In this document: piece by piece, positions 7,683 to 15,280 of the stretch
Numbering within the stretch: position 1 is the stretch's first letter
Layout: each line of letters opens with the position of its first letter
Assembly (NCBI GenBank): GCA_013696915.1
Contig: JACCXR010000393.1
Location: 1-23,359, forward strand
Direction of reading: 5' to 3'
Length of the DNA: 23,359 nucleotides
DNA from: Euzebyaceae bacterium
Lineage (GTDB): Bacteria > Actinomycetota > Nitriliruptoria > Euzebyales > Egibacteraceae
Position numbers and translations under genes: made by a program
The notes under the pieces: generated by a model
Told to the model about the DNA's origin: nothing
Databases searched by the model: none
What the model saw: the letters and a program-made list of their open reading frames with translations, nothing else

Positions 7683-8479
7683 CGGTCAATGATCTCGCCG
7701 CCCGCGGGTTCGACCGGGCCGGGGACGCCTACGAGCGTGGTCGGCCCTCCTACCCGCGGGCGGCCGTCGACCTGCTCGTCCGCGAGCTCGGCATCGCCGC
7801 GGGCAGCGACGTGCTCGACGTCGGCGCGGGCACCGGCAAGTTCACCCGGCTGCTGGCGCCGACGGGGGCCCGGCTGGTCGCGGTGGAGCCTGCGGCCGGG
7901 ATGCGGGCCGTCCTCGCCGGCGTGCTCCCCGGCCTGCCGGTGCTCGAGGGGAGCGCCGAGGCGCTCCCGCTGGGCCACGCCTCGGTGGACACCGTCGTCG
8001 TCGCCCAGGCCTTCCACTGGTTCGACGGGCCGGCGGCGCTCGCCGAGATCGCCCGCGTGCTCCGGCCGGGCGGTGGGCTCGGTCTAATCTGGAACGTCCG
8101 CGACGAGTCGGCGGGCTGGGTGGCCGACCTCACCGCGCTGCTCGACGAGCACGCCGGTGACGCGCCCCGGTACCGGAACGGGCATTGGCGTGCGGCATTC
8201 GACTCCACGCCGCTGTTCGCCCCGCTCGCCGAGCACCGGTTCGCCTCCGAGCATGCCGGCGACGTCGCCGCCATGCGCGACCGGGTCGCGTCCGTCAGCT
8301 TCGTCGCCGCGCTGCCCGACGACGCGCGCGAGCGGCTTCTGCGCCGGGTCGAGGCCGTCGTCGCCCCTCAGGCCGACGCCGCCGGCCGCGTCGTGATGCC
8401 GTGCCGCACCGACGTCTACTGGACGCGCGCGCGTCCGCCCGGCGCGTCTGCGGGCCGCCGCCCGGCCGGCCCGCCCTGA
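7679..8479 (+). CDS. Class I SAM-dependent methyltransferase
   Basis: A 266-residue protein with a Methyltransf_11-type domain. Motif I is VLDVGAGTGKF at residues 45-55, the acidic end of strand 2 is VAVEP, a GSAEALPL stretch follows, and VVVAQAFHWF with IARVLRPGGGLGLIWN forms the later motifs. This pattern (FDRAGDAYERGRPSYP at the start and AFHWF in the middle) is shared by many methyltransferases annotated as UbiE/trans-aconitate-like; the substrate is unknown. The GTG start overlaps the patatin stop by 4 bases and the acetyltransferase follows after one base. The last 15 residues are Pro/Gly/Arg-rich and probably unstructured. Confidence 0.88.
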   Translation: MTVNDLAARGFDRAGDAYERGRPSYPRAAVDLLVRELGIAAGSDVLDVGAGTGKFTRLLAPTGARLVAVEPAAGMRAVLAGVLPGLPVLEGSAEALPLGHASVDTVVVAQAFHWFDGPAALAEIARVLRPGGGLGLIWNVRDESAGWVADLTALLDEHAGDAPRYRNGHWRAAFDSTPLFAPLAEHRFASEHAGDVAAMRDRVASVSFVAALPDDARERLLRRVEAVVAPQADAAGRVVMPCRTDVYWTRARPPGASAGRRPAGPP

Positions 8480-8480
8480 C

Positions 8481-9023
8481 GTGCGCGACATCCCCACGCT
8501 GACCACCGCCCGCCTCGTCCTCCGCGCGTGGCGGGAGGACGACCTCGACGCGTTCGCCGAGATCCAGGCCGACGATCGGGCGGCACGGTGGCTCGGCGGT
8601 CGGAGGTCCCGCGACGACTCGTGGCGCGGGATGGCCCTGCACCTGGGGCACTGGGCGCTGCGCGGCTACGGCCAGTGGGTGGTCGCCGACCGCGCGGGCG
8701 GCCGCATGCTCGGCCGCGCGGGCCTGTGGCGGCCGGAGGGATGGCCGGGGCTGGAGGTCGGCTGGCTCATCCACCCCGACCACTGGGGCCGCGGCTACGC
8801 GACGGAGGCCGGTCGCGCGTCGCTCGACTGGGCCTTCACCGCCCTCGGCGCCGACGAGGCGATCAGCATCACCCTGCCGGGCAACACCGCCTCTCGCCGG
8901 GTGATGACGAAGATCGGCCTGACGTTCGACCGTGACGAGCGCGTCGGGGACCTCGACCAGGTGGTCTACCGCATCACCCACAGCGAGTGGCGGGCCGGGG
9001 CACCCGGGGCATCCGGGGGGTAG
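8481..9023 (+). CDS. GNAT family N-acetyltransferase, RimJ/RimL type
   Basis: A 180-residue acetyltransferase. The N terminus TLTTARLVLRAWREDDLDAF is the characteristic start of the RimJ/RimL-like branch; the acetyl-CoA loop is in HWGRGYATEA (about residues 100-109), and NTASRRVMTKIGL is the usual C-terminal motif. Possible acceptors are protein N termini, small amines or antibiotics; nothing distinguishes these. The GTG start is one base after the methyltransferase stop with no separate ribosome site, so it is probably translationally coupled as the third gene of the patatin-methyltransferase-acetyltransferase set. Its TAG stop is also the first half of the phoH -10 box. Confidence 0.88.
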   Translation: MRDIPTLTTARLVLRAWREDDLDAFAEIQADDRAARWLGGRRSRDDSWRGMALHLGHWALRGYGQWVVADRAGGRMLGRAGLWRPEGWPGLEVGWLIHPDHWGRGYATEAGRASLDWAFTALGADEAISITLPGNTASRRVMTKIGLTFDRDERVGDLDQVVYRITHSEWRAGAPGASGG

Positions 9024-9032
9024 AATCCCCGG
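9013..9032 (+). promoter_or_regulatory. phoH promoter -10 within a GC hairpin
   Basis: TAGAAT at 9021-9026 is a good -10 match and starts with the TAG stop of the acetyltransferase gene. It is flanked by CCGGGG (9013-9018) and CCCCGG (9027-9032), so it would sit in the loop of a 6-bp hairpin in single-stranded DNA or in a read-through transcript. The phoH start codon is 39 bases downstream with a purine-rich leader. Confidence 0.48.
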
Positions 9033-9065
9033 GTTCCCGCCGCCCCTTTTGAGAGAAGCGTCCGC

Positions 9066-10064
9066 TTGACGAGCACCACGAAGGTCAAGACCACCGTTCC
9101 CGGCCACCACTCGATGGTCTCGCTGCTCGGCACGCGGGACGAGCTGCTCAAGCTGGTCGAAAGCGCTTTCGAGGTCGGCATCCTGGTGCGCGGCAACGAC
9201 ATCACCGTCACCGGCCCGGACGAGGAGACGCGCAAGGTCGTCCACCTCTTCTCGGAGTTCGTCCGCCTGCTCGACCTCGGTCAGGGGCTCGACGAGGCGA
9301 ACGTGACCGCGTCGATCGCGATGGTGCAGGCCGCCGAGCACCCGAACCCGTCCGAGGTGCTCTCCGACGAGGCGCTCATGCACCGGGGGAGGGCGATCCG
9401 GCCGAAGACCGTCGGCCAGAAGGCGTACCTCGACGCGATCCGCACGAACACCGTCACGTTCGGCATCGGCCCCGCGGGCACGGGCAAGACCTACCTCGCG
9501 ATGGCGATGGCCGTGCTCGCGCTGCGGCGCAAGACCGCCTCGCGCATCATCCTGACCCGGCCGGCCGTGGAGGCGGGAGAACGCCTGGGCTTCCTGCCGG
9601 GCACCCTGTTCGAGAAGATCGACCCCTACCTGCGGCCCCTGTTCGACGCACTGCACGACATGATGGACGCCGAGCAGCTCGCGCTGCTGATGGAGCGGGG
9701 CACGATCGAGGTCGCGCCACTCGCGTACATGCGCGGACGGACGCTCAACGACAGCTTCATCGTGCTCGACGAGGCGCAGAACACCACCGCGGAGCAGATG
9801 AAGATGTTCCTGACCCGGCTGGGGTTCGGCTCGAGAGCGGTCGTCACCGGCGACGTCACGCAGGTCGACCTCCCCAGCGGCCGGCACTCGGGTCTGCGCG
9901 TCGTCCGCGACATCCTCACCGACATCGACGGCGTGGCCTTCTGCGAACTGACCGCGCGCGACGTGGTTCGGCACCGCATCGTGCAGGAGATCGTCGAGGC
10001 GTACCGCGTGTTCGACGAGGAGCACGCCGACGATGAGGTAGGAGACCGTGGACGAGGGCGGTAG
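9066..10064 (+). CDS. phoH: PhoH-like ATPase
   Basis: A 332-residue PhoH family protein, a P-loop ATPase related to superfamily 1 helicases and linked to RNA metabolism; it nearly always neighbours ybeY, as here. An N-terminal part with MVSLLGTRDELLKLVE and VRGNDITVTG precedes the ATPase domain. Walker A is GPAGTGKT at residues 135-142, Walker B is FIVLDEAQNTT, and VVTGDVTQVDLPSGRHSGL is the conserved later motif. TTG 9066 is chosen because the residues before MVSLLG resemble other PhoH starts and GAGAGAAG lies at 9051-9058; ATG 9114 is the alternative. It probably leads the phoH-ybeY-CBS-cdd operon. Confidence 0.93.
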   Translation: MTSTTKVKTTVPGHHSMVSLLGTRDELLKLVESAFEVGILVRGNDITVTGPDEETRKVVHLFSEFVRLLDLGQGLDEANVTASIAMVQAAEHPNPSEVLSDEALMHRGRAIRPKTVGQKAYLDAIRTNTVTFGIGPAGTGKTYLAMAMAVLALRRKTASRIILTRPAVEAGERLGFLPGTLFEKIDPYLRPLFDALHDMMDAEQLALLMERGTIEVAPLAYMRGRTLNDSFIVLDEAQNTTAEQMKMFLTRLGFGSRAVVTGDVTQVDLPSGRHSGLRVVRDILTDIDGVAFCELTARDVVRHRIVQEIVEAYRVFDEEHADDEVGDRGRGR

Positions 10065-10094
10065 ACCGGGCACCGGCCGCCGGGGGGTCCCCTG

Positions 10095-10544
10095 ATGGCC
10101 GTCTTCGTGGCGGACGAGCAGTCGCCGCCGGTGGACGCCGAGCATCTGCGACGGCTCGCCGAGTACGTCCTGGCCGACCAGCGCGTCCCCGCCGCGATGG
10201 AGCTGTCGGTCCTCTGCATCGACGCCGAGGCCATCGCCCAGCTCAACGCCCACCATATGGGCGCCGACGGGCCGACCGACGTGCTGGCCTTTCCGATCGA
10301 CCTGCCGGGCGAGACCGGTCCGGGGGAACCCGCCGTCCTCGGTGACGTGGTCCTCTGCCCTGAGGTCGCCGCGGACCAGGCAGCCCGGCACGGCGCGCGG
10401 GGAGAGTCGGAGCTCGAGCTCCTGCTCGTCCACGGGATCCTCCACCTGCTGGGCCACGACCATGCGGAGCCCGGCGAGAAGGCCCGCATGTTCGGGCTGA
10501 CCGACCGCATCCTCACCGGCTTCCGCGACACAGGCGCGTCGTGA
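10095..10544 (+). CDS. ybeY: YbeY, endoribonuclease / rRNA maturation factor
   Basis: A 149-residue metalloprotein of normal YbeY length. The zinc-binding signature is HGILHLLGHDH, with His at 113, 117 and 123. TDVLAFP and LGDVVLCPEVA are further family motifs. YbeY acts in 16S rRNA 3' end maturation and ribosome quality control. The start ATG 10095 lies 30 bp after phoH, with a G-rich stretch (10081-10087) as the probable ribosome site. The stop overlaps the next gene's GTG as GTGA at 10541-10544, so translation of the CBS protein is probably coupled to it. Confidence 0.94.
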   Translation: MAVFVADEQSPPVDAEHLRRLAEYVLADQRVPAAMELSVLCIDAEAIAQLNAHHMGADGPTDVLAFPIDLPGETGPGEPAVLGDVVLCPEVAADQAARHGARGESELELLLVHGILHLLGHDHAEPGEKARMFGLTDRILTGFRDTGAS

Positions 10545-11872
10545 TCGCCGCGCAGGCCGCACCGACCCCCAACGTGGGCGACGCCTACGCGCTGGCCGTC
10601 GTGCTCCTGCTCGTGCTCGCGGCGGCGTTCTTCGGCGCGGCCCAGACGGCGATGGAGCGGATGACGCCGCATCGGGCTCTCAAGCTGCGCGAGGGGGGGA
10701 TGGCGGGGGCGGATCGCGTGGTCCGCTTGATGCACGATCCCGCCAGGACGCTGAACATCCTGGCGCTGCTCGTGCTCATGGCCCAGGTGACCGGCGTCGC
10801 GCTCCTCGCGATCGTCGCCGACCGGTACCTGTCCGGCACGCTCGCCTTCGTCATCGCGTCGGTCGTCGGCTCCGCGGCGCTGTTCGTCGCGGCCGAGGTG
10901 GCGCCGAAGACGCTCGCCGTGCAGCGCACCGACTGGGTGGCCTGCCGCACCGCCCGCTGGGTGGCGCTGCTGGCGCGGCCGCTCGGGCCGCTCGCGTCGC
11001 TGCTGATCTGGGCGGGCAACGTCATCGCCCCCGGCAAGGGGCTGGCCAGCGGCCCGTTCGTCACCGAGGACGCGCTGCGCGACCTGATCGACGTCGCCGA
11101 GGAGGACGAGGTCATCGAGGAATCCGAGCGGGCGATGATCCACTCGATCTTCGAGCTCGGGGACACCGTGGTCCGCGAGATCATGGTGCCCCGGCCCGAC
11201 ATGGTGATGGTGTCCGCCGCCGACAGCCTCCGGCAGGTCCTCGACGTCATGCTGCGGGACGGGCACTCGCGCATCCCGGTCTACCGCGACGATCGGGACA
11301 AGATCGCCGGCCTGGTCTACGCGAAGGACGCGCTGCGCCGCCTGCACGCCGGCGGCGGCGAAGAAGGCCCGTGGGACGACCTCCTGCGCTCCGCGTACTT
11401 CGTCCCGGAGCTCAAGCCGGTCGACGCCCTGCTCTCCGAGCTGCAGACCGAGAAGGTGCACCTCGCGATCGTCGTCGACGAGTACGGCGCCACTGCAGGC
11501 CTGGTCACGATCGAGGACATCCTCGAGGAGATCGTCGGCGAGATCGTCGACGAGTACGACCGCGAGGAGATCCTCGTCGAGCAGCTCGACGGGTCGCGCT
11601 GGCGGGTCGACGCCCGCCTGGCGGTCGACGAGCTCGACGAGCTGACCGACACCGACCTGCCCGACGACGAGTGGGACACCGTCGGCGGCCTGCTGTTCGG
11701 CCTGCTCGGCCACGTCCCCAAGCAGGGCGAGCAGCTGGAGATCGACACGCTCCTGCTCACCGCCGAGCGGGTGAAGGGCCGGCGGATCGCGAAGGTCCTG
11801 GTGGAGCGGCTGTCGGACCGGAGACCCTCCGGGCCGTCCAGCCACGCGCTCGAACCCGACCCGGCGGGCTGA
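10541..11872 (+). CDS. CNNM/CBS-domain membrane protein (hemolysin C / CorC type)
   Basis: A 443-residue membrane protein. The DUF21/CNNM domain has about four hydrophobic segments near residues 14-35, 72-93, 100-122 and 141-162. Two CBS domains follow, the first from VREIMVPRPDM (about 211-270) and the second with LAIVVDEYGATAGLVTIEDI (about 285-345). A CorC_HlyC domain (about 355-435) with DEWDTVGGLLFGLLGHVP ends it. The family includes Mg2+ transport and Mg2+ efflux proteins (MpfA/CorC-like); the hemolysin label is historical. The CBS pair suggests adenine-nucleotide sensing. It overlaps ybeY by 4 bases and is followed one base later by cytidine deaminase, the usual actinobacterial arrangement. 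Confidence 0.92.
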   Translation: MIAAQAAPTPNVGDAYALAVVLLLVLAAAFFGAAQTAMERMTPHRALKLREGGMAGADRVVRLMHDPARTLNILALLVLMAQVTGVALLAIVADRYLSGTLAFVIASVVGSAALFVAAEVAPKTLAVQRTDWVACRTARWVALLARPLGPLASLLIWAGNVIAPGKGLASGPFVTEDALRDLIDVAEEDEVIEESERAMIHSIFELGDTVVREIMVPRPDMVMVSAADSLRQVLDVMLRDGHSRIPVYRDDRDKIAGLVYAKDALRRLHAGGGEEGPWDDLLRSAYFVPELKPVDALLSELQTEKVHLAIVVDEYGATAGLVTIEDILEEIVGEIVDEYDREEILVEQLDGSRWRVDARLAVDELDELTDTDLPDDEWDTVGGLLFGLLGHVPKQGEQLEIDTLLLTAERVKGRRIAKVLVERLSDRRPSGPSSHALEPDPAG

Positions 11873-11873
11873 C

Positions 11874-12290
11874 GTGGCCGTGACGGACGTCGACGAGGCT
11901 GCCCTGCTCGACGCCGCGGGCCGAGCCCAGGCCGGCGCCTACGCGCCCTACTCGGGGTTCCGGGTCGGCGCTGCTGTCCTGACCGCCGACGGCCGCGTCT
12001 TCACTGGCGCGAACGTCGAGAACGCCGCCTACCCGGCCACGATCTGCGCGGAGCGGGTCGCCGTGCCCTCCGCGGTCGCGGCCGGCGCCCGCGACCTCGT
12101 CGCCCTGGCGGTCGTCGGGGACGGGCCCGGCCCCTGCACCCCCTGCGGGACGTGCCGGCAGGTGCTGTTCGAGTTCGCCCCCGACCTGCTCGTCGTGGCG
12201 GCCGGCAGCGACGGCGCGGTCGCCCGCTACCGGCTGGGCGCCGAACTCCTGCCCGACGGCTTCGGCCCGATGCGCTTGACCGCCCGCTGA
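11874..12290 (+). CDS. cdd: Cytidine deaminase
   Basis: A 138-residue enzyme, the size of homotetrameric cytidine deaminases, which convert cytidine and deoxycytidine to uridine and deoxyuridine in pyrimidine salvage. Zinc ligands are Cys58 (in ICAERVA, with catalytic Glu60), Cys91 and Cys94 (in PCGTCRQ). YAPYSGFRVGAAV and TGANVENAAYPATICAE are substrate-binding motifs. The GTG start is one base after the CBS protein stop. In many actinobacteria era follows directly; here about 2.1 kb of other genes separate them. Confidence 0.95.
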   Translation: MAVTDVDEAALLDAAGRAQAGAYAPYSGFRVGAAVLTADGRVFTGANVENAAYPATICAERVAVPSAVAAGARDLVALAVVGDGPGPCTPCGTCRQVLFEFAPDLLVVAAGSDGAVARYRLGAELLPDGFGPMRLTAR

Positions 12291-12317
12291 CGCAGAGCAG
12301 GCAGCGCATCGTCCGTC

Positions 12318-12323
12318 TACATT
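12318..12323 (+). promoter_or_regulatory. Leaderless -10 box of vapB
   Basis: TACATT sits 6 bases before ATG 12330, so the antitoxin message would have little or no leader. No -35 or obvious VapB operator repeat was found beside it. Confidence 0.45.
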
Positions 12324-12329
12324 TCGACG

Positions 12330-12599
12330 ATGACCAGACACACGACCATAGAGGTGGACGATGAACTCCTCGAGCGGGCCGAGGAGGCGCTCGGCACCCG
12401 TGGGCTGAAGGACACCGTGGACCGTGCGCTTGGCGAGGTCGTCCGCGCCTGGCACCGCAAGCGCCTCGCCGAAGGACTGCGTGCGGGCACAGCGTTCGAC
12501 TTCGAGAACGCGCCGATCGACCGGACCGCGCAGTGGCGGACCGACCTGTCCTCCCAGCGGACACCAGCGCGTGGCACCGGGCGAATCGCCCGACGGTGA
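12330..12599 (+). CDS. vapB: VapB-type antitoxin
   Basis: Residues 1-70 match type II VapB antitoxins: TTIEVDDELLERAEEALGTRGLKDTVDRAL is the ribbon-helix-helix DNA-binding part, followed by the basic EVVRAWHRKR and the toxin-wrapping tail with FDFENAP. The 89-residue product is a little long because the frame continues 67 bp into vapC; VapB proteins usually end near the toxin start, so the last 20 residues (Arg/Gly-rich) may result from a frame change. The start follows a -10 box at 12318-12323. Its toxin partner is broken, so this is now probably an orphan antitoxin or is itself decaying. Confidence 0.78.
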   Translation: MTRHTTIEVDDELLERAEEALGTRGLKDTVDRALGEVVRAWHRKRLAEGLRAGTAFDFENAPIDRTAQWRTDLSSQRTPARGTGRIARR

Positions 12600-12955
12600 T
12601 CGGCCTTCGGGAAGCCGCCCTGCTGGAGGACCGGGTGGCGACGACGGCGCCGGTTCGGTTGGAGATCCTGTACAGCGCCCGCAGCACCTCTTCAGTACGC
12701 CCGTCGGATCAACGAGCTTGACTCGCTGCGGCAGGTCCGTTGCGGGTCGGGGGCGTTTGACCGCGCTCGCGGTCCAGAAGGCGCTGGGCAGACCGCCGCC
12801 TCCATCAGCGGAGCGCGAAGATTCACGATCTGCACATCGCCGCCGCGGCGGAGCTCGCCGGTGTCACCGTGTGGCACTACGACGAGGACTACGACCGCAT
12901 CTCGGCGATCACGGACCAGGCGGTGGAGTGGATCGCGCCTCGGGGATCGTTGTAG
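12533..12955 (+). pseudogene. vapC: VapC toxin (PIN domain ribonuclease), frameshifted
   Basis: Reading across frames recovers a VapC. GTG 12533 opens MADRPVLPADTSAWHR and reaches EILYSARS by 12685, with the first catalytic Asp in ADTSAW. The sequence then continues one frame over from about 12693 (QYARRINELDSLRQV, then CGSGAFDRA), in another frame from 12763 (ALAVQKALGR), and in the third from about 12803 (HQRSAKIHDLHIAAAAELAG, then TVWHYDEDYDRIS and the end APRGSL with stop TAG 12953-12955). Three frame changes are needed; the one near 12762 looks like loss of one GC from a GCGCGC run. As it stands only a 62-residue N-terminal peptide ending at 12721 can be made. Intact PIN toxins are about 130 residues. 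Confidence 0.82.
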
Positions 12956-13031
12956 CAGGCGCCGCCGGGTGTGACCGCCGTCGTCGGCGGGCAGGGACGG
13001 CCCAGGGACCCACCAACCGGGGAGCGTGACG

Positions 13032-13217
13032 ATGAGCAAGCAGCCACAGCAGCCGGAACTGCGCCGCGCCGGCCTGGGCTCGACCAGCCAGGACGGGGTC
13101 GAACTGCGGGCCGGGGACCAGGTCGAACCGGCGGACGACCACGCCGGTCCGGTGCCCGAGGAGAACCGGCCGGGCCACCGCCCGGAGAAGGAACAGGACA
13201 AGCCCGACCTCGGCTGA
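13032..13217 (+). CDS. Small hydrophilic protein of unknown function
   Basis: A 61-residue protein with no hydrophobic core, rich in Gln, Glu, Asp, Pro and Arg, so probably disordered. The sequence includes ELRRAGLGSTSQDG and ends PEKEQDKPDLG. I chose ATG 13032 because GGGGAG lies at 13019-13024 with normal spacing; GTG 13026 is in frame but too close to that site. It stands alone between the vapC relic and the epimerase gene. I have an unverified impression of similar short Pro/Glu/Gln-rich proteins in actinobacteria. The ribosome site and coding-like composition support a real gene; no function can be given. Confidence 0.5.
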   Translation: MSKQPQQPELRRAGLGSTSQDGVELRAGDQVEPADDHAGPVPEENRPGHRPEKEQDKPDLG

Positions 13218-13241
13218 CCGCCCGGCGCCGGGTGGAGGCGG

Positions 13242-13247
13242 TAGCAT
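13242..13247 (+). promoter_or_regulatory. Leaderless -10 box of the epimerase gene
   Basis: TAGCAT is 8 bases before ATG 13256, with no Shine-Dalgarno sequence between them. A transcript starting 6-8 bases after the box would begin on or next to the start codon. Confidence 0.5.
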
Positions 13248-13255
13248 CTGCAACC

Positions 13256-14251
13256 ATGCGGTTGCTTATCATCGGCGGGACGAAGTTCATCGGCAGGCAC
13301 CTGGTGGACGCGGCGCTGACCTCCGGGCACGATGTCACCGTCTTCCACCGGGGGCAGACGCCGCCCCACCGGCCCGGCGACGTCGATGAGGTTCTCGGGG
13401 ACCGCGACGGGGGACTGGGCGCGCTCGGCGACCGGCGGTGGGACGTCGTCGTCGACACGTGCGGCTACGTGCCGCGGCTGGTGCGCGACTCGGCCACCGC
13501 GCTGGCCGGCCGGGTGGACGCCTACCTCTACGTCTCGAGCATCTCCGCGTACGCGGACGTGTCGCGGCCGGGGGTCGACGAGGCCGCCGCGCTCGCCGAC
13601 CCGCCGCCTCCCAAGGTCGAGGAGGTCACCGGGGAGACCTACGGCGGCCTCAAGACGGCGTGCGAGCGCGCCGCGGCCGCGGTGCTCGGCGACCGCCTCT
13701 GCACCGTCCGGCCCGGCCTGGTCGTCGGGCCGCACGACCCCACCGACCGGTTCACCTACTGGCCCGCGCGCGTCGCCGCCGGCGGCGCGGTCCTCGCCCC
13801 CGGCCGCCCGGAGCGTCCGGTGCAGTTCATCGACGCCCGCGACCTGGGGAGCTGGATGATCGCGCTCGCCGAGCGCGGCAGGGGTGGGGCCTACAACGCC
13901 GTCGGTCCGGCGGAGACGCTGACCATGGGGCGCTTCCTCGACGTGTGCTGCACGGTGGTGGCGACCGGCGCCGAGGTCGAGTGGGTGGACGAGACGTTCC
14001 TGCTCGATGCCGGAATCGAGCCGTGGTCCCAGCTGCCGCTGTGGCTGCCGGACGGCGGCGAGGCCGCGGGCATGATGCGCGCCAGCAACCGTCTCGCCGT
14101 GGCGGCCGGCCTGGCGTTCCGGCCGCTGCACGAGACGGTCGCCGACACCCTCCACTGGCACGCCGGGCGCGGGCGGCCGACGGCGACCGGGTTGTCGCGC
14201 GCCCGCGAGGCCGACCTGCTCGCCGCGTGGCGGGATCGCACCGCTCCCTGA
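13256..14251 (+). CDS. NAD-dependent epimerase/dehydratase family protein (extended SDR)
   Basis: A 331-residue extended short-chain dehydrogenase. The Rossmann nucleotide-binding loop is GGTKFIG at residues 7-13, VFHRG marks the end of the second strand, YVSSISAY is the serine-bearing strand, and the catalytic pair is Tyr129 and Lys133 in YGGLK. VRPGLVVGPHDPTDRFTYW and VQFIDARDLGSWM are family motifs downstream. The subgroup resembles actinobacterial NAD-dependent epimerases of unknown substrate, often annotated as reductases. ATG 13256 is chosen because the GG-motif N terminus starts there and a -10 box lies 8 bases upstream; the frame is open further upstream through the preceding small gene in another frame. 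Confidence 0.88.
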   Translation: MRLLIIGGTKFIGRHLVDAALTSGHDVTVFHRGQTPPHRPGDVDEVLGDRDGGLGALGDRRWDVVVDTCGYVPRLVRDSATALAGRVDAYLYVSSISAYADVSRPGVDEAAALADPPPPKVEEVTGETYGGLKTACERAAAAVLGDRLCTVRPGLVVGPHDPTDRFTYWPARVAAGGAVLAPGRPERPVQFIDARDLGSWMIALAERGRGGAYNAVGPAETLTMGRFLDVCCTVVATGAEVEWVDETFLLDAGIEPWSQLPLWLPDGGEAAGMMRASNRLAVAAGLAFRPLHETVADTLHWHAGRGRPTATGLSRAREADLLAAWRDRTAP

Positions 14252-14268
14252 GCGCAGGTGGTCCGCTC

Positions 14269-14280
14269 GTCGTGCACGAC
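14269..14280 (+). repeat. 12-bp palindrome between epimerase and era
   Basis: GTCGTGCACGAC is a perfect 12-bp palindrome in the 147-bp gap 14252-14398. Apart from this and the era promoter I see nothing in the gap; no coding potential is convincing on either strand. It might be a regulator site but could be chance. Confidence 0.25.
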
Positions 14281-14386
14281 CGGCGCAGGCAACCGCGCCG
14301 GCGCGGGGGTCGCCCCTCGCCTCGACCCGGGCCTCGAACCGCTCGACCGCCAACATCGTCCTCCCTGGTCCGCGCGCCGCCCTCGA

Positions 14387-14392
14387 TAGGCT
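14387..14392 (+). promoter_or_regulatory. Leaderless -10 box of era
   Basis: TAGGCT lies 6 bases before ATG 14399 with no ribosome site between. The conserved Era N terminus begins at this ATG, so the short distance is not a start-codon error. Confidence 0.55.
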
Positions 14393-14398
14393 GGCGCG

Positions 14399-15277
14399 AT
14401 GCGCTCCGGATTCTGCTCCATCGTCGGCCGTCCCAACGTCGGGAAGTCGACGCTGCTGAACGCGCTGGTGGGCCAGAAGATCGCGATCACGACGCCGGTG
14501 CCGCAGACGACCCGCCATGCCGTGCGCGGCGTGCTCCACCGCGCCGACGCGCAGGTGGTCTTCGTCGACACCCCGGGGCTGCACAAGCCGAAGACGCTGC
14601 TGGGTTCGCGTCTCAACGAGGTGGCGCGCGGCACGCTGTCGGGCGTCGACCTCGTCGTGTTCCTCGTCGACGGGTCGGTGGAGATCGGGCGGGGCGACGG
14701 GTTCATCGCCGGGCTGCTCGCCGAGGTCGCCACCCCGGTGATCGCCGCGGTGAACAAGGTCGACAGGACCGGCCGCGCACGGCAGCTGCCGCAGCTCGCC
14801 CGGCTCGCGGAGCTGGGGGAGTGGGCCGAGGTCGTCCCGATCTCCGCCGCGACCGGCGACAACGTGGCGGCGCTGGCGGACCTGATCGTCGACCGGATGC
14901 CGGAGGGCCCGCCGTACTTCCCGCGGGGCCAGGTCACCGACCAGCCCCCCGAGCAGCTGGTCGCGGAGATCATCCGCGAGAAGGCCATCACGCTGATGCG
15001 CGAGGAGGTGCCCCACTCGATCGCCGTGGTCGTGGAGGAGTTGGGCCCCGGCAGCGCCGAGGGGGTGCTCGCGGTGACGGCGACCCTCTACGTCGAGCGG
15101 GACTCGCAGAAGGGCATCGTCATCGGCAGGGGTGGGTCGGTGCTGCGCGACATCGGCTCCCGCGCGCGCGCCGAGCTAGAGCTGCTGCTCGGCGCCCGGA
15201 TCTACCTCGACCTTCGTGTGAAGCTGTCCAAGGAGTGGCAGCGCGACGCGAAGAAGCTCCAGCGCCTCGGCTACTGA
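14399..15277 (+). CDS. era: Era, ribosome-associated GTPase
   Basis: A 292-residue GTPase that binds the 3' end of 16S rRNA and aids 30S assembly. G1 is GRPNVGKS at residues 10-17, G3 is DTPG, G4 is NKVD, and ISAATGDNV is the G5 region. The switch stretch TTPVPQTTRHAVRGV is typical of Era. The C-terminal KH domain carries EIIREKAITLMREEVPHS, VERDSQKGIVIGRGG and the final SKEWQRDAKKLQRLGY. The start is the only ATG fitting the family and has a -10 box 6 bases before it. In this genome era has its own promoter and is separated from cytidine deaminase by inserted genes. Confidence 0.96.
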   Translation: MRSGFCSIVGRPNVGKSTLLNALVGQKIAITTPVPQTTRHAVRGVLHRADAQVVFVDTPGLHKPKTLLGSRLNEVARGTLSGVDLVVFLVDGSVEIGRGDGFIAGLLAEVATPVIAAVNKVDRTGRARQLPQLARLAELGEWAEVVPISAATGDNVAALADLIVDRMPEGPPYFPRGQVTDQPPEQLVAEIIREKAITLMREEVPHSIAVVVEELGPGSAEGVLAVTATLYVERDSQKGIVIGRGGSVLRDIGSRARAELELLLGARIYLDLRVKLSKEWQRDAKKLQRLGY

Positions 15278-15280
15278 TCC

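Noticed and set aside
8295..11845. Very long open frames on the minus strand (up to about 750 codons) opposite phoH, ybeY and the CBS protein.
   Set aside because: They are antisense shadows of clear protein families, with Arg/Pro/Gly/Val-heavy composition expected from GC-rich third positions; they show no motifs.
12533..12721. Intact 62-residue toxin gene.
   Set aside because: It is only the N-terminal third of a PIN domain; the remaining conserved parts follow in other frames up to 12955.
14252..14398. Possible small gene in the epimerase-era gap on either strand.
   Set aside because: The frames there have no ribosome site, no recognisable motif and only background composition.
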